A stretch of DNA of 64,000 nt from Bartonella henselae str. Houston-1. Its GTDB lineage: Bacteria; Pseudomonadota; Alphaproteobacteria; Rhizobiales; Rhizobiaceae. A program made the translations under genes and the position numbers. Shown here one piece after another: positions 10,981-22,401 of this stretch. The first letter of the stretch is position 1. Each line of letters begins with the position of its first letter. The DNA lies in contig NC_005956.1 in assembly GCF_000046705.1 (NCBI RefSeq), forward strand, positions 992,001 to 1,056,000, in the 5' to 3' direction. The notes under the pieces were generated by a model. The model was not told the origin of the DNA and did no database searches. It saw nothing but the letters and a program-made list of their open reading frames with translations.

Positions 10981-12030
10981 TTAAGCGAAACCAGTATATT
11001 TTAAAAAAGCAGCAGTTATTACAACCATTGCTAACGAGAGAGGAAGGAACACCTTCCAACCAAGCCGCATAAGTTGATCATAGCGATAACGCGGAACAAA
11101 TGCTTTGACCATAGCAAACCAAAAAAATACAAAACAAACTTTTAAAACAAACCAAATGATACCAGGAACCCAATTCAGCCACCAAACATCTAAGGGAGGC
11201 AACCAACCACCTAAAAATAAAATAGTTGTTAATGCACACATCAAAACAATAGCAACATACTCACCAAGAAAAAAAAGCATATAAGGTGTTGAAGAATACT
11301 CAACCATGTGACCAGCAACAAGTTCAGATTCTGCTTCAACTAAATCAAAAGGCGGGCGATTTGTCTCTGCGAGTGCAGAAATAAAAAATATAATAAACAT
11401 TGGGAAAAGAACGAGCCAATTCCAATCAAGAAAACTGTTAAAAGGAAGGCCAAGAGCTGTGCCCATTCCATGACTTTGCTTCTGAACAATTGTTGTAAGA
11501 TCCAATGAGCCACTTACTAAAATGACGGTTACAAGCACAAAGCCAATGGAAACCTCATAAGAAACCATCTGAGCCGCAGAACGAAGAGCTCCTAAGAAAG
11601 GATATTTTGAATTTGACGCCCATCCTCCCATAATTACGCCGTAAACCTCAAGAGATGAAATAGCTAAGATATAGAGCAAACCAACATTAATATTTGCAAC
11701 TGCCCAACCTTCATTGACAGGGATAACAGCCCACGTTGATAAAGCAAGAGTCGCAGAAACAAAAGGTGCCAAAAGAAAAACACCTTTATTAGCGCCAGCA
11801 GGAATAATAGGCTCCTTAACAACAAATTTAATTAAATCCGCGAAAGACTGTAACAATCCCCATGGTCCAACAACGTTTGGACCACGCCGTAACTGTACCG
11901 CCGCCCAAATCTTTCTATCTGCGTAAAGGAGATAAGCAACAAGAAGCAGGAGAATAACCAAAAGAAGAAGCGTTTTTCCAACTATAATAAGTAATGGGAA
12001 TAACCAGGTCATGAAGAAATCATATATCAT
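10981..12030 (-). CDS. nuoH: NADH-quinone oxidoreductase subunit H
   Basis: Membrane subunit forming the quinone-binding site at the junction of the two arms of complex I. It has 349 residues and about eight helices. The highly conserved loops are present: [14 protein letters not shown] near the N-terminus and [20 protein letters not shown] in the middle. Start choice between MIYDFF (12030) and MTWLFP (12012) is open; both leave the first helix intact. It ends 14 bases before the nuoI start. Confidence 0.95.
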   Translation of the reverse strand: MIYDFFMTWLFPLLIIVGKTLLLLVILLLLVAYLLYADRKIWAAVQLRRGPNVVGPWGLLQSFADLIKFVVKEPIIPAGANKGVFLLAPFVSATLALSTWAVIPVNEGWAVANINVGLLYILAISSLEVYGVIMGGWASNSKYPFLGALRSAAQMVSYEVSIGFVLVTVILVSGSLDLTTIVQKQSHGMGTALGLPFNSFLDWNWLVLFPMFIIFFISALAETNRPPFDLVEAESELVAGHMVEYSSTPYMLFFLGEYVAIVLMCALTTILFLGGWLPPLDVWWLNWVPGIIWFVLKVCFVFFWFAMVKAFVPRYRYDQLMRLGWKVFLPLSLAMVVITAAFLKYTGFA

Positions 12031-12049
12031 TATTTCTTTTCCTCTACCC

Positions 12050-14122
12050 TTACTCTACAGCTTGCATAGCACGATTCTTTGCAAGAGAAGAACATTCAGC
12101 CATAACTGCAGAAGCACGTGCTATCGGATTTGTCAAATAAAAGTCTTTGACCATGGAAGTAAATGTTTGTGTTTCCAAAACAATCATTTGTGAAGCAAGA
12201 GCTTTAAGATCACCTATATCAGAAGGGACTATATCATCAATAGCACAAAGATGTGGATAATCATTAAACAAGCTCTGTCTTAATTGAAAAAGCGAATTAA
12301 AAGGAAGCTTTTGTCCTAAAACATCCGATAAAGCCCGTAAAATAGCCCAATCTTCTTTTGCTTCACCCGGAGCAAAACCAGCCCGATTTGTCATTTGAAC
12401 ACGTCCTTCTGTATTCACATAAAGTCCTGATTTTTCAGTATAAGCCGATGCTGGTAAAATAACATCAGCAGAGTGTGCACCATTATCACCGTGGCTACCA
12501 ATGTAAATTGTAAAAGCTTTTATATCAGCTAATTCTACTTCATCAGCACCAAGCAAAAACAAAACTTCACAGGTTTTAAGAATATTTGCAACCCCAAGCT
12601 CAGAAGTAAAACCAATGTCCAATCCCCCAACAGTCGATGCGGCATTGTGAAGAACCCCAAATCCATTCCATTCTTCACTAAGAGCTCCAATACTATCAGC
12701 TAATTTTGCAAGATTTTTTAAAACAGACAAGCCCTCTTTACCTGAAACAGCTCCCTCCCCGATAAGAATAAGTGGCTTCTTCGCTTCTTTTAAGACATTA
12801 AAAAACGCATCCTCTCCACGAATAAGTGCATTCAATGCATCCGTACCAGTTCCAAGATAAGAATAAGGATAACGTAAATCGACCTTCTCCCCAATTAATG
12901 CTATGGGAAATTGTCCCATTCGTTTACGCTTTAAAATACGTGCATTTAAAACAGCGGCTTCATAGCGAGGATTAGACCCTACGATAAGCAATGCATCAGC
13001 CTGTTCAATACCTGCAATTGTTGGATTAAAAATATAACTCGAACGGCCTAACTCAGAAGACAAAGCCATCCCTCTTTGACGACAATCGAAGATCTTTGAT
13101 CCCAATGAAATCAGTAATTTTTTAAGTGCATACATTTCTTCAATGGACGTAAGATCTCCTGCAATCGCACCTATTTTTTCTGGCAAGGTTTTAGAAACCA
13201 CCATTTTAATTTTTTCAAAAGCTTCTGTCCAACTTACAGGTTGAAGCTTACCATCTTTGCGTACATAAGGCCTATCAAGCCGCTGAGTGCGTAGTCCATC
13301 CCAAATAAAACGCGTCTTATCAGAAATCCATTCCTCATTTATATTTTCATTGGTACGCGGCATAATTCGCATAACCTCACGACCCCGGCTATCAATACGG
13401 ATAGCACTGCCAAGTGCATCCATGACATCAATCGATTCCGTTTTAAATAATTCCCATGGACGGGCATGAAATGCATAAGGTTTTGAAGTTAAAGCTCCCA
13501 CTGGACAAAGATCAATAACATTTCCCTGTAATTCAGATGTCATTGCTTTTTCAAGATATGTCGTAATTTCAGCATCCTCACCACGGCCTATTAAACCAAG
13601 CTCTGAAATGCCCGCTACTTCCGTCGTAAAACGAACACAACGCGTGCAATGAATACAGCGAGTCATAACAGTTTTTACAAGTGGCCCAATATATTTATCT
13701 TCTACAGCACGCTTATTTTCTGTATAACGAGAACAGTCACGCCCATAAAGCATTGCTTGATCTTGAAGATCGCACTCACCCCCTTGATCACACACAGGAC
13801 AATCTAAAGGGTGATTGATGAGAAGAAACTCCATCACACCTTCACGAGCTTTTTTAACCATTGCCGTATTGGTAAAAATTTCCGGAGCTTCACCGTTAGG
13901 TCCTAAGCGTAAATCGCGGACTCCCATAGCACAGGAAGCTTGAGGTTTTGGAGGTCCACCCTTGACCTCAACCAAACACATTCGGCAATTTCCAGCAATT
14001 GATAAAGATTCATGAAAACAAAAACGCGGCACCTCAGCGCCCGCCGCCTCAGCAGCTTGAAGCAACGTATAGTAATCAGGGACTTCGATCTCTTTACCAT
14101 CAACTTTGATATTTATCATCAC
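12050..14122 (-). CDS. nuoG: NADH-quinone oxidoreductase subunit G
   Basis: Large iron-sulfur subunit of the NADH-oxidising arm. The N-terminal 2Fe-2S ferredoxin domain holds [19 protein letters not shown] (residues about 35-53). Further cysteine ligands follow in [14 protein letters not shown] and in [13 protein letters not shown]. The rest is a molybdopterin-oxidoreductase-like fold that carries no active molybdenum site in this family. The length of 690 residues is normal for alphaproteobacteria and shorter than E. coli NuoG. The start is MM; the second Met at 14119 is equally possible. Confidence 0.96.
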   Translation of the reverse strand: MMINIKVDGKEIEVPDYYTLLQAAEAAGAEVPRFCFHESLSIAGNCRMCLVEVKGGPPKPQASCAMGVRDLRLGPNGEAPEIFTNTAMVKKAREGVMEFLLINHPLDCPVCDQGGECDLQDQAMLYGRDCSRYTENKRAVEDKYIGPLVKTVMTRCIHCTRCVRFTTEVAGISELGLIGRGEDAEITTYLEKAMTSELQGNVIDLCPVGALTSKPYAFHARPWELFKTESIDVMDALGSAIRIDSRGREVMRIMPRTNENINEEWISDKTRFIWDGLRTQRLDRPYVRKDGKLQPVSWTEAFEKIKMVVSKTLPEKIGAIAGDLTSIEEMYALKKLLISLGSKIFDCRQRGMALSSELGRSSYIFNPTIAGIEQADALLIVGSNPRYEAAVLNARILKRKRMGQFPIALIGEKVDLRYPYSYLGTGTDALNALIRGEDAFFNVLKEAKKPLILIGEGAVSGKEGLSVLKNLAKLADSIGALSEEWNGFGVLHNAASTVGGLDIGFTSELGVANILKTCEVLFLLGADEVELADIKAFTIYIGSHGDNGAHSADVILPASAYTEKSGLYVNTEGRVQMTNRAGFAPGEAKEDWAILRALSDVLGQKLPFNSLFQLRQSLFNDYPHLCAIDDIVPSDIGDLKALASQMIVLETQTFTSMVKDFYLTNPIARASAVMAECSSLAKNRAMQAVE

Positions 14123-14184
14123 TCATCCAGCCTGCGGATAACCCACTTAAAATTTGCATTCTGTTGCTCTTAAAGCAAAACCCT

Positions 14185-15492
14185 CTATTCTACTGCTTCT
14201 AAAGCAATATTTTTTCTTTGGACTACATTACGCGTATAATCATCAATTCTACGCTCAATTTCTGGACGAAAATTACGTATTAACCCCTGTATAGGCCACG
14301 CGGCAGCATCACCAAGTGCACAAATAGTGTGCCCTTCAACTTGTTTAGAAACCTCAAATAAAAGATCAATCTCGCGTTTTTGCGCCTTTCCCTCAACCAT
14401 ACGTCCTAAAAGACGCATCATCCAACCCGTTCCTTCACGACATGGTGTGCACTGACCACAACTTTCATGCTTAAAAAAAGCTGCTATACGCCAAATTGCC
14501 TTGATAATATCGGTCGATTTATCCATAACAATCATACCTCCTGTACCAAAAGAAGATCCGACATCGCGCATTCCATCAAAATCCATAATCGCATCCACCA
14601 TATCCTCACCACGAACGACCGGGCAAGAAGCCCCTCCTGGAATAACTGCTAAAAGATTATTCCACCCACCACGAATACCGCCGGTATGTTTTTCAATTAA
14701 TTCACGAAAAGAAACTCCAAGAGCTTCTTCAAATGTACAAGGTGCATTCACATGCCCAGAAACCATAAACAATTTCGTTCCAACATTATTTGCACGCCCA
14801 ATTGATGAAAACCATGAAGCACCGCGACGCAAAATTGTTGGCACAACAGCAATGGACTCTACATTATTGACTGTGGTTGGACAGCCATAAATTCCCATAT
14901 TTGCAGGAAATGGCGGTTTAAGCCGAGGTTGTCCTTTTTTTCCTTCAAGACTTTCAAGAAGAGCGGTTTCTTCCCCACAGATATAAGCACCAGCACCATG
15001 ATGAATAATAATATCACAAGCATGCCCATATTTCGTTTTTTTGCCAAGCAAACCAGCATCATAACATTCATCAACGGCAGCTTGAAGCGCTTCACGTTCA
15101 CGAATATATTCACCACGAATATAAATAAAAGCGACATTTGCTCCCATCGCAAAAGTAGCAAGTACACATCCTTCAATTAAAGTATGGGGATCATGTCGCA
15201 AAATATCGCGATCTTTACATGTACCAGGCTCTGATTCATCTGCATTTACAACCAAATAATGAGGCCGACCATCGCTCTGTTTTGGCATAAAAGACCACTT
15301 CATTCCAGTAGGAAAACCCGCACCACCACGGCCACGCAAACCCGATGCCTTCATCTCATCAATAATCCAATCACGACCTTTATCGATAATTGCCCTGGTA
15401 CCATCCCAATGTCCACGTGATATCGCAGCCTTTAATGATTTGTCTTTTAAACCATAAAGATTGGTGAAAATGCGATCCTTATCAGCCAGCAT
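14185..15492 (-). CDS. nuoF: NADH-quinone oxidoreductase subunit F
   Basis: NADH- and FMN-binding subunit with cluster N3, where electrons enter complex I. The FMN/NADH glycine-rich loop [16 protein letters not shown] is at residues 51-66, and the 4Fe-4S ligands are in [15 protein letters not shown] with the fourth cysteine in TICALGDAA. The length of 435 residues is typical. The stop is 62 bases upstream of nuoG; 146 bases lie between it and nuoE. Confidence 0.97.
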   Translation of the reverse strand: MLADKDRIFTNLYGLKDKSLKAAISRGHWDGTRAIIDKGRDWIIDEMKASGLRGRGGAGFPTGMKWSFMPKQSDGRPHYLVVNADESEPGTCKDRDILRHDPHTLIEGCVLATFAMGANVAFIYIRGEYIREREALQAAVDECYDAGLLGKKTKYGHACDIIIHHGAGAYICGEETALLESLEGKKGQPRLKPPFPANMGIYGCPTTVNNVESIAVVPTILRRGASWFSSIGRANNVGTKLFMVSGHVNAPCTFEEALGVSFRELIEKHTGGIRGGWNNLLAVIPGGASCPVVRGEDMVDAIMDFDGMRDVGSSFGTGGMIVMDKSTDIIKAIWRIAAFFKHESCGQCTPCREGTGWMMRLLGRMVEGKAQKREIDLLFEVSKQVEGHTICALGDAAAWPIQGLIRNFRPEIERRIDDYTRNVVQRKNIALEAVE

Positions 15493-15638
15493 ACCTTACC
15501 TTTTTCTCTATTGTGCCTAGCATTCTTAGCTTTCCCTCAAATACAATTTTAAAACATCTTTTCAAAAATTCTGACTTTTAGTTAAACCTTAAGAGAATGG
15601 ATAAAATGATAAAATATCTTTTCAAGAAAAAATATTCA

Positions 15639-16307
15639 CTATGCTCCCATTTCTTTTTTATCCTTTTTCTTTAAAGACTTAAGCGACTTCTGTTCTTTTT
15701 CATCAATGAGAGAAGTTAAACCACTAATCGGTTCTGATGATTTGCGACTATTTTGCGGACCGACAGCTATCTCAGCACCTTTCCCCGCTTCAAATGCATC
15801 AATAATTTCTTCAAGACGCTTAGCTGTAAGATCTTCATAAGTATCTTTAAAAATCATGACCATGGGAGCATTGACACAAGCGCCAAGACACTCCACTTCT
15901 TCCCATGATAAGCTTCCATCTTGATTGGTCACAAAAGGTTTATGATGAATTTTTTTCTGACAAACTTTAATCAGTTCCTCAGATCCACGTAACATACAAG
16001 GAGTCGTACCACAAACTTGAATATGCGCCTTTGTTCCAACTGGCTGAAGCTGAAACTGAGTATAAAAAGTTGCAATTTCTAGAACACGAATATAAGCCAT
16101 GGAAAGAATCTGAGCGATATGCTCAATCGCAGCACGTGTCACCCAGCCATCTTGCTCTTGAGCACGCATTAATAATGGAATAACAGCAGACTGCTCACGC
16201 CCTACAGGATATTTTTCTATAGTATTTTTTACCCATATCTGATTTTCTTTTGTAAAAGAAAACTCTGCAGGCTGGTAGACATCATCTGCAAGACGACGCA
16301 CAGACAT
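15639..16307 (-). CDS. nuoE: NADH-quinone oxidoreductase subunit E
   Basis: Thioredoxin-fold subunit with the 2Fe-2S cluster N1a, partner of NuoF. The four cysteine ligands are in VCGTTPCMLRGSE and in VECLGACVNAPMV. The C-terminal 50 residues (from about 175) are lysine/serine-rich and variable, as in other Rhizobiales NuoE. Its ATG overlaps the nuoD stop by one base (TAATG), implying coupled translation. Confidence 0.96.
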   Translation of the reverse strand: MSVRRLADDVYQPAEFSFTKENQIWVKNTIEKYPVGREQSAVIPLLMRAQEQDGWVTRAAIEHIAQILSMAYIRVLEIATFYTQFQLQPVGTKAHIQVCGTTPCMLRGSEELIKVCQKKIHHKPFVTNQDGSLSWEEVECLGACVNAPMVMIFKDTYEDLTAKRLEEIIDAFEAGKGAEIAVGPQNSRKSSEPISGLTSLIDEKEQKSLKSLKKKDKKEMGA

Positions 16308-17497
16308 TAGCGATCAACCTCCCCAAACACAATATCAATCGAACCCAAAATAGCTGTAGCATCAGCCAACATATGACCTCGAGTCAAAAAATCCATGGCT
16401 TGAAGATGAGCAAAGCCAGGAGCACGCAACTTAACACGATAAGGCTTATTTGTTCCATCAGAAACAAGATAAACCCCAAACTCACCCTTTGGAGCTTCCA
16501 CAGCAACATATACCTCACCAGGAGGTGTACGGAAACCTTCCGTATAAAGTTTAAAATGATGAATAAGTGCTTCCATTGAACTTTTCATTTCGCACCGCTT
16601 TGGAGGAACAATCTTACGATCTAAACTCGAGACTGGTTCGTTTTTCTCAGTACTAAGTAAGCGATCCACGCATTGGCGCATAATTTTCGCTGATTGACGC
16701 ATCTCTTCCATACGAATGAGATAACGATCATAACAATCACTGTTTTTCCCTACAGGAATATCAAATTCCATTTCATCATAACATTCATAAGGTTGGCTTT
16801 TACGCAAATCCCATGGCACACCAGCTCCACGAATCATAACTCCAGAGAAACCACGCGCCCAAGCCTCATCAATACTGACCACACCAATATCTACATTACG
16901 CTGTTTAAAAATTCGATTTGGTGTTATAAGTGCATCAAGTTTACCAAGAGCAATAAGAAACGGATCAATAAAATTACCAATATCCTCAACTAAAGATTCC
17001 GGTAAGTCTTGATGCACACCACCAGGACGAAAATAATTTGCATGAAGACGCGCTCCACAGGCACGCTCATAAAAAATCATCAATCTTTCACGTTGTTCAA
17101 ATCCCCAAAGCGGCGGTGTTAAAGCCCCAACATCCATTGCCTGCGTTGTTACATTAAGCAAATGATTAAGAATACGCCCAATTTCTGAAAATAAAACACG
17201 TATTAACTGCCCTCGTTTGGGAACCTCAACACCTAATAATTTTTCAATAGCAAGTACAAAAGCATGCTCCTGATTCATAGGAGCTACATAATCCAAACGA
17301 TCTAAATAAGGGCCAGCTTGAAGATACGTTTTTGTTTCCATTAATTTTTCAGTACCGCGATGTAAGAGTCCAATATGTGGATCTACACGCTCAACAACTT
17401 CACCGTCCAATTCCAGAACCATGCGCAAAACACCATGCGCTGCCGGATGTTGCGGACCAAAATTGATATTAAAGTTTCGAACATTGACCTCGGCCAC
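16307..17497 (-). CDS. nuoD: NADH-quinone oxidoreductase subunit D
   Basis: 49-kDa-type subunit forming the quinone pocket with NuoB, related to NiFe hydrogenase large subunits but without nickel ligands. The N-terminal quinone loop [21 protein letters not shown] is present in the first 35 residues, and the C-terminus ends DIVFGEVDR, the family's standard ending. It has 396 residues. NuoC and NuoD are separate genes here, unlike the fused NuoCD of E. coli. A 124-base spacer precedes it. Confidence 0.97.
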   Translation of the reverse strand: MAEVNVRNFNINFGPQHPAAHGVLRMVLELDGEVVERVDPHIGLLHRGTEKLMETKTYLQAGPYLDRLDYVAPMNQEHAFVLAIEKLLGVEVPKRGQLIRVLFSEIGRILNHLLNVTTQAMDVGALTPPLWGFEQRERLMIFYERACGARLHANYFRPGGVHQDLPESLVEDIGNFIDPFLIALGKLDALITPNRIFKQRNVDIGVVSIDEAWARGFSGVMIRGAGVPWDLRKSQPYECYDEMEFDIPVGKNSDCYDRYLIRMEEMRQSAKIMRQCVDRLLSTEKNEPVSSLDRKIVPPKRCEMKSSMEALIHHFKLYTEGFRTPPGEVYVAVEAPKGEFGVYLVSDGTNKPYRVKLRAPGFAHLQAMDFLTRGHMLADATAILGSIDIVFGEVDR

Positions 17498-17621
17498 AAT
17501 TAACCCCTTGCTTTTTTAATAAACTTTATATCAAACTTTAATAAAAATCCTCATTATATTGAAAATATTTAGTTATTTGAGAATCTTACTACTATAACTC
17601 TGTATTTTGCCAACTCCAATA

Positions 17622-18230
17622 TTATCTTTTATCCTTTGTTTTCTCATCACATGGCAAAATATATTGCGCTCCCTCCCAAGGAGAAAGAAAATCAAAATTC
17701 CGCATTTCTTGCCGCAAAACAACAGGCTCATAAATCACCCTCTTTGCTTCATTATCATAACGGCATTCGACAAATCCCGTCACAGGAAAATCTTTACGTA
17801 GAGGATGACCTTCAAATCCATAATCAGTTAAGATTCGTCTTAAATCTGGATGACCTGAAAATAAAATCCCATACATATCGTACGTTTCACGCTCATACCA
17901 TTCTGCTCCAGGATAAATCGAGCAAGCAGAAGCAACGGGAATGTTTTCATCAGTACGCACCTTAACACGCAACCGTAAATTATGGCGAGGAGATAAGAGT
18001 TGATAAGAGACATCAAAACGTTTATCGCGACAAGGATAATCAACACCACTAATGTCTGTAATATTAATAAACTGACAACGAGAATCATCACGAACAAATA
18101 TTAAGACATCCGTAATTGCATCAAGGCGCGATACAATAGTCAACTCTCCAAATGCAAGAACAGTTTCTTCAAGCTTATCTCCTAGCTTGCTTTTCAAATA
18201 GGCAGCAAGCTCTTCTAATGATTCACTCAT
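17622..18230 (-). CDS. nuoC: NADH-quinone oxidoreductase subunit C
   Basis: 30-kDa-type peripheral subunit of complex I, 202 residues from the start [12 protein letters not shown]. The signature [20 protein letters not shown] followed by [10 protein letters not shown] is complete. The frame opens three codons earlier (MLLM at 18239), but MSESLEE matches the family better; the distinction is not certain. It follows nuoB by about 16 bases. Confidence 0.95.
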   Translation of the reverse strand: MSESLEELAAYLKSKLGDKLEETVLAFGELTIVSRLDAITDVLIFVRDDSRCQFINITDISGVDYPCRDKRFDVSYQLLSPRHNLRLRVKVRTDENIPVASACSIYPGAEWYERETYDMYGILFSGHPDLRRILTDYGFEGHPLRKDFPVTGFVECRYDNEAKRVIYEPVVLRQEMRNFDFLSPWEGAQYILPCDEKTKDKR

Positions 18231-18246
18231 CAACAACAAAAGCTCC

Positions 18247-18828
18247 CTATCGCTCTATCGATCCGGTACGACGGATTTTTTTCTGCAACAACAATATACC
18301 ATATAGTAATGCCTCTGCTGTAGGAGGACATCCTGGAACATAAATATCCACAGGCACAATACGGTCACACCCACGAACAACAGAATAAGAATAATGATAA
18401 TACCCGCCACCATTTGCACATGATCCCATAGAAATCACATAACGCGGCTCAGGCATTTGATCATAAACCTTCCTTAAAGCAGGTGCCATTTTATTGGTTA
18501 GAGTACCTGCCACTACCATAACGTCTGACTGACGGGGTGAAGCGCGTGGTGCATATCCAAAACGCTCATTATCATAATGAGGCATTGAACATTGCATCAT
18601 TTCGATAGCACAACAAGCTAAACCAAAACTCATCCACATGAGAGAACCAGTACGCGCCCAAGTAATCAAAGCATCTGCTGAGGTAACTAAAAAGCCTTTC
18701 TCCGATAATTCAGCATTAACCTCACAGAAAAATCTATCATCAGAACCTATCAACTCACCCGTATTAGGATCAATAATTCCTTTTGATTTTGGAGCAGTAA
18801 TTGTTGAATTACTAGATATTAATCCCAT
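18247..18828 (-). CDS. nuoB: NADH-quinone oxidoreductase subunit B
   Basis: Carries cluster N2, the last iron-sulfur centre before quinone. The tandem cysteines C72-C73 ([11 protein letters not shown]) and the motif [14 protein letters not shown] are present, with [12 protein letters not shown] between them. The 193-residue length is typical for alphaproteobacteria, with a variable N-terminal tail of about 35 residues. Its start overlaps the end of nuoA by ten bases. Confidence 0.97.
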   Translation of the reverse strand: MGLISSNSTITAPKSKGIIDPNTGELIGSDDRFFCEVNAELSEKGFLVTSADALITWARTGSLMWMSFGLACCAIEMMQCSMPHYDNERFGYAPRASPRQSDVMVVAGTLTNKMAPALRKVYDQMPEPRYVISMGSCANGGGYYHYSYSVVRGCDRIVPVDIYVPGCPPTAEALLYGILLLQKKIRRTGSIER

Positions 18829-19184
18829 TCAAGAGCTCCTTTTTTCCATTCATATATAAATCCGACAGTTAAAAGTGCTAAGAATATAATCATTGACCAA
18901 AAACCGAACATACCTATCGAACCAAATGAAACTGCCCAAGGGAAAAGAAAAGCAACTTCAAGATCAAAAATAATAAACAAAATCGAGACCAAATAAAAAC
19001 GGATATCAAACTTCATTCGCGCATCGTTAAACGAATTAAATCCACATTCATAAGCAGATAACTTTTCAGGATCAGGTGAACGATAAGCCACGATGTAAGG
19101 AATAACTAAAAGCCCCCCTGCAATAACTGCTGAAACAACAATAAAGATTAAGACCGGTAAATAAGAGCTTAATAAATCATTCAT
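18819..19184 (-). CDS. nuoA: NADH-quinone oxidoreductase subunit A
   Basis: First gene of the nuo operon, a 121-residue membrane subunit with three helices. The conserved loop between helices 1 and 2 reads [23 protein letters not shown] (shortened in places from the family consensus but complete), and [10 protein letters not shown] follows. A good ribosome-binding site (GGTAGGAGAGG) precedes the ATG. A TATAAT-like hexamer lies at 19255-19260 on the coding strand, but no convincing -35 partner was found, so the operon promoter is not assigned. Confidence 0.95.
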   Translation of the reverse strand: MNDLLSSYLPVLIFIVVSAVIAGGLLVIPYIVAYRSPDPEKLSAYECGFNSFNDARMKFDIRFYLVSILFIIFDLEVAFLFPWAVSFGSIGMFGFWSMIIFLALLTVGFIYEWKKGALEWD

Positions 19185-19497
19185 ATTCCTCTCCTACCTT
19201 AATGAAATATTTGAATAACGCAATCATTCAAAATCTTTAATATCAAACAAACAAATTATAATAACCGTTTTGTTAATCCCGCTCATACTGCTTGAAGGAC
19301 ATGTCCGGAAATCTTTCTTTTATTGGCATAGGTAACGCAGAGCAAAGAAAGACGCAAGCCCTATTCTTATAAACCATGTAAAAAGGAAGAGAAGTTATAT
19401 CTAGGAAAAATCCTAAAGCTCATACCTCTAAACGATCTTTTGCTCTACAAATAAGATGCGTGAGTTAAAAAGAAGAAATTCATGAAAGAATTTGAAA

Positions 19498-19574
19498 TGG
19501 CGCGAGTGACGGGGCTCGAACCCGCGACCTCCGGCGTGACAGGCCAGCACTCTAACCAACTGAGCTACACCCGC
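19498..19574 (-). tRNA. tRNA-Asp (GTC)
   Basis: Read on the minus strand it folds into a complete cloverleaf: acceptor GCGGGTG paired with CACTCGC, anticodon stem CTGGC/GCCGG with loop CTGTCAC giving anticodon GTC, T-arm with GGTTCGAGC, discriminator G and an encoded CCA. It stands between the nuo operon and the start of the accessory region. Confidence 0.96.
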
Positions 19575-19749
19575 GCATTTTTTTGAACCAATTTATCATT
19601 TGGTACAGAGGCTCGTGTAAGGGGTTCATTCGTTTATGTCAAGCGGGCTTGTGCATTTTTTTAAAAAAATCGTTAAACAGTATCTTTATTCTTGCGTTTA
19701 GGAATTTTTTTCCTTAAAGAGTGCACATTCAGTTGCTGATCATTACATT

Positions 19750-19825
19750 GGGCGATTAGCTCAGCTGGTAGAGCGCCTCGTTTACACCGAGGATGTCGGG
19801 AGTTCGAGTCTCTCATCGCCCACCA
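19750..19825 (+). tRNA. tRNA-Val (TAC)
   Basis: Plus-strand cloverleaf: acceptor GGGCGAT with ATCGCCC, anticodon stem CCTCG/CGAGG with loop TTTACAC giving anticodon TAC, T-arm AGTTCGAGTCT, encoded CCA. It directly borders the decayed phage region; a sequence shared with the flank of tRNA-Ser begins about 27 bases after it. Confidence 0.96.
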
Positions 19826-19873
19826 TATGCTTTTATTTTTTATATAAATTACTGATTTTATTTATCTTTTTTT

Positions 19874-19894
19874 AAGGTGCGGGAATAGGATTTT
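19874..19894. repeat. 21-bp direct repeat, left copy
   Basis: Begins AAGGTGCGGGA and ends TAGGATTTT. The same 21 bases occur at 29638-29658, and the shared AT-rich flank starts about 27-31 bases downstream of tRNA-Val here and of tRNA-Ser there. The repeat copies bracket the 9.8-kb stretch of decayed phage genes that includes an integrase. It is followed here by a perfect 9-bp inverted repeat (GATTTTAGA, loop, TCTAAAATC; 19888-19911). Confidence 0.7.
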
Positions 19895-19942
19895 AGATTT
19901 TTCTCTAAAATCTATACAAATTAATCTCGTTTTTTGGTCTCT

Positions 19943-20164
19943 TTATTTTTGTGTTTTAACTTTTTGGACCTGTTTCCATCCACACAACTGTTCACCATAT
20001 TTGTTATGCTTCAAGATTTGTTTGGCTAAGTTGATACTGATGACAGTGAGATCTTTCTGATCTAAATACAGTTGAGACCAACCGATACAAGAAAAGCTTC
20101 TACTTGCGCACCCACTGAGAAAGATCAGAACGCACATCGGCATTACTTTTCTTATTAACTTCAT
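19943..20164 (-). CDS. Rz1-like outer-membrane spanin lipoprotein, second copy
   Basis: Small lipoprotein of 73 residues with a signal peptide and lipobox FLSGC at residues 15-19. It is a paralogue of the protein at 30241-30459 (shared pattern SCxGWxxxYLxQxDLxVIS and ILKHNKxGExLCGWK). Its start is nested out of frame within the end of the adjacent coiled-coil gene, the classic Rz/Rz1 arrangement, which supports a role in disrupting the outer membrane at lysis. It belongs to a duplicated, truncated lysis cassette and may no longer be expressed. Confidence 0.6.
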   Translation of the reverse strand: MKLIRKVMPMCVLIFLSGCASRSFSCIGWSQLYLDQKDLTVISINLAKQILKHNKYGEQLCGWKQVQKVKTQK

Positions 20165-20324
20165 TTTCTATTTCCAGTCGTGTTATTGCTCTATTGACAA
20201 TGGTCTCTGTTTGTTTTTGCCGTTCAGTCTTCTTCCCCAAACGAAAAACCCTAACTAAGGCTACAAAAAAAGCGGTTAAAACCGCCATTACCACCACAAA
20301 ATATCTTTTTCCCCACAAGATCAT
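20100..20324 (-). CDS. Rz-like inner-membrane spanin, second copy
   Basis: A 74-residue protein with an N-terminal membrane helix (about residues 8-26) and a charged helical tail (KKTERQKQTETIVNRAITRLE) likely to form a coiled coil. It is a paralogue of the protein at 30392-30619. It overlaps the truncated endolysin by 4 bases and the Rz1-like gene by 65 bases. At 74 residues it is shorter than classical Rz proteins, so the spanin assignment rests on topology and gene nesting more than on sequence. Confidence 0.55.
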   Translation of the reverse strand: MILWGKRYFVVVMAVLTAFFVALVRVFRLGKKTERQKQTETIVNRAITRLEIENEVNKKSNADVRSDLSQWVRK

Positions 20325-20782
20325 AAACGTTGCTCTCGTAAGCGCTTAGCAATAAATACTAATCCCAGACAGGACACACAAACCATAATCGTTGCTAAAG
20401 CCCATTGCACAGGACCACTCCCTGCTAAAAATTCCCCAAGTCCCGAAAAAGAAGCTATAATAGGAGCAAGAATTTCTGCTTTTAAAATCCCTGTTGGTTC
20501 TTGTTTTTCAACGAGCTGATAATTAGACGAAACATAAGCACTCTTAGCCCATAATCCTGCCTCTGCTGCACGACGGTGTACAAGGTCTTTTAAACGCTTT
20601 CCTCCCGCTTTAGTCCATTTCTGCAATTCAATTGGCACAGATTCATAATCGCCTTTATTAAGCTTCTTAAGCAATGTAGAGTTTTGAAAAGCCGCTATCC
20701 CTATATTAACAAGAGCTCCAAATTGCTCATCACTTAAGTCGACATAAACCGCTTTCTCAACTGCTTGCTCATATTGACGCAA
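20321..20782 (-). pseudogene. Truncated phage endolysin, second copy
   Basis: This 153-residue frame matches residues about 66-221 of the intact GH24 lysozyme at 30616-31281, including the C-terminal membrane helix. The first 65 residues, with the whole catalytic triad, are missing: similarity stops abruptly at about 20777, where integrase sequence takes over. A further four-residue deletion (SFCY in the intact copy) lies near residue 27. It therefore cannot be an active lysozyme. It shows that the lysis cassette was duplicated and then cut by a recombination event at the integrase end. Confidence 0.85.
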
Positions 20783-20820
20783 AAATGTGTGGATAAAATT
20801 TGTATAAGAAAGGATTTAAA

Positions 20821-21986
20821 ATGGCTCTTATGAACCGTCTTAATGCAAGGCTGTCGCAACATTGGGAGCTGGCAAATATAATGATGGTGCTGGCTTGTTA
20901 CTTCATAAGCGTAAAGATGGAGGTGCTCAATGGATTTTACGGTATACCCTTCATGGGCGCCGTCGCGAAATGGGCTTGGGTGCCTTAAGAGATGTTTCTT
21001 TAAAACAAGCCCGTGAATTGGCAACTGGGTGGCGTTCTGTTTTACGTGAAGGTCGTGCCCCCATTAAATAACGTGAGAAACAAAAGCGTGAGGCAATAAA
21101 CAATCTCCATTATTTAAAAGATATTACCGTGGATGCTTTTGAAACTCGGAAAGCTGAATTAAAGAATGATGGGAAAAATGGGCTTTGGTTTTCGCCTTTA
21201 CGCCTTCATATTCTCCCTAAATTAGGCTGTCTTCCTGTTTCAGAGATTACTCAACAGAGATACGCAATACTCTTTCCCCCATTTGGCATACAAAAGCTGG
21301 AACAGCTAATAGAGCTCTTAATCGTCTTAATCTTTGTCTCAAACATGCTGCTGCCTTGGGCTTGGATGTTGATTTACAAGCAACAACAAAAGCACGCGCT
21401 CTCTTAGGGAAACAACGTCATAAAACGCAAAACATGCCGGCAATGGATTGGAAAGATGTTCCTGTCTTTTATCAGACACTTTGCCAAAAAGCAACTATGA
21501 CACAACTGGCTTTGCGTTTGCTTATTCTGACAGGTGTTCGTAGCAATCCTTTGCGTCATATGCATAAAGATCAAGTTGAAGGTGATGTATGGATCATCCC
21601 TGCTGAAAATATGAAAGGAAGACGTGATGCTACAACAGAGTTTCGCGTACCCTTATCATTAGAGGCATTAGACATTTTAAAACAAGCACGCTCGCTTTCT
21701 CGCAACGCTTTCTTCTTTTCTGCAACTGGTCGTGGTGCTCTTGGCGACAAGTGTATGTCGCAATATATGCAACAGACTGGACTAAACGCATGCCCCCATG
21801 GTTTTCGCTCTAGTTTATGCAATTGGCTCGCTGAAACAACCGATGCCCCCTTATGAGGTCGCTGAAACCATTCTAAGTCATAGGGTAGGAGGACAAGTAG
21901 AACGTGCCTATCGTCGTACTGACTATCTAGAACAGCGCAGCGTCTATATGGATAAATGGGCAGCTTATGTCACGGGTCAATCTTAA
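20821..21986 (+). pseudogene. Phage tyrosine integrase, broken
   Basis: Site-specific recombinase of the P4/DUF4102 type. The N-terminal arm-binding domain is recognisable (LLLHKRKDGGAQWILRY, GALRDVSLKQARELA), as are the catalytic blocks TGVRSNPLRHM (first Arg), HGFRSSLCNWLAE (His-x-x-Arg) and a C-terminal block with ILSHRVGG and AYRRTDYLEQR (His and Tyr). The reading frame shifts near 20870, stops in frame at 21069 (PIK-stop), and shifts again near 21250 and 21840. The catalytic residues survive but no continuous protein can be made. A ribosome-binding site (AAGGA) precedes the original ATG. A second, worse-preserved copy lies at 59461-60369. Confidence 0.9.
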
Positions 21987-22195
21987 GATATGGGGTAATT
22001 TACCCCATGATCTGTGGATAACTTTAGCTCTCTTATCTCTCATTCTTTCTCAATAAGACTCATAAATTATTACATTACAAATTGTATGATAATATATTGT
22101 TTTCTATAAATAAAATACCTTCAAAAATCATCCAAAATGTGCTTAATAAATAGTTATGACTTGTTTCCATTTTTTGAGAATGAAAGGATTTTAGA

Positions 22196-22396
22196 ATGAC
22201 AGAAAATGATATTCTTTTAACTGACCGTGAAAGTGCAAAATTGCTTCATATGAGTGTCTCAACATTCCGCCGTCATGTTACCAATGGCTCTTTACCAAAA
22301 CCTTTAAAATTTGGTTTTTTATCGCGTTGGTTACAATCGGATCTTATCAATGTAATCGAGCAAGCAAAACAGCAACGTCAAAGTGACGCGGCATAA
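22196..22396 (+). CDS. AlpA-like helix-turn-helix regulator / excisionase
   Basis: A 66-residue protein, intact. The pattern LLTDRESAKLLHMSVSTFRRHVTNGSLPKPLKFG is the standard AlpA/MerR-like winged helix (PF05930 type) found beside P4-type integrases, where it acts as excisionase or activates integrase expression. It lies 210 bases after the broken integrase on the same strand. A hairpin terminator follows directly. A decayed copy is at 60541-60726 in the same relative position. Confidence 0.85.
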   Translation: MTENDILLTDRESAKLLHMSVSTFRRHVTNGSLPKPLKFGFLSRWLQSDLINVIEQAKQQRQSDAA

Positions 22397-22401
22397 AAAA
22401 A

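Noticed and set aside
19255..19260. TATAAT-like hexamer upstream of nuoA as an operon promoter
   Set aside because: No acceptable -35 element at the right distance; AT-rich surroundings make such hexamers common.
21571..21822. 83-codon minus-strand frame inside the integrase
   Set aside because: Antisense to the conserved catalytic region of the integrase; shadow.
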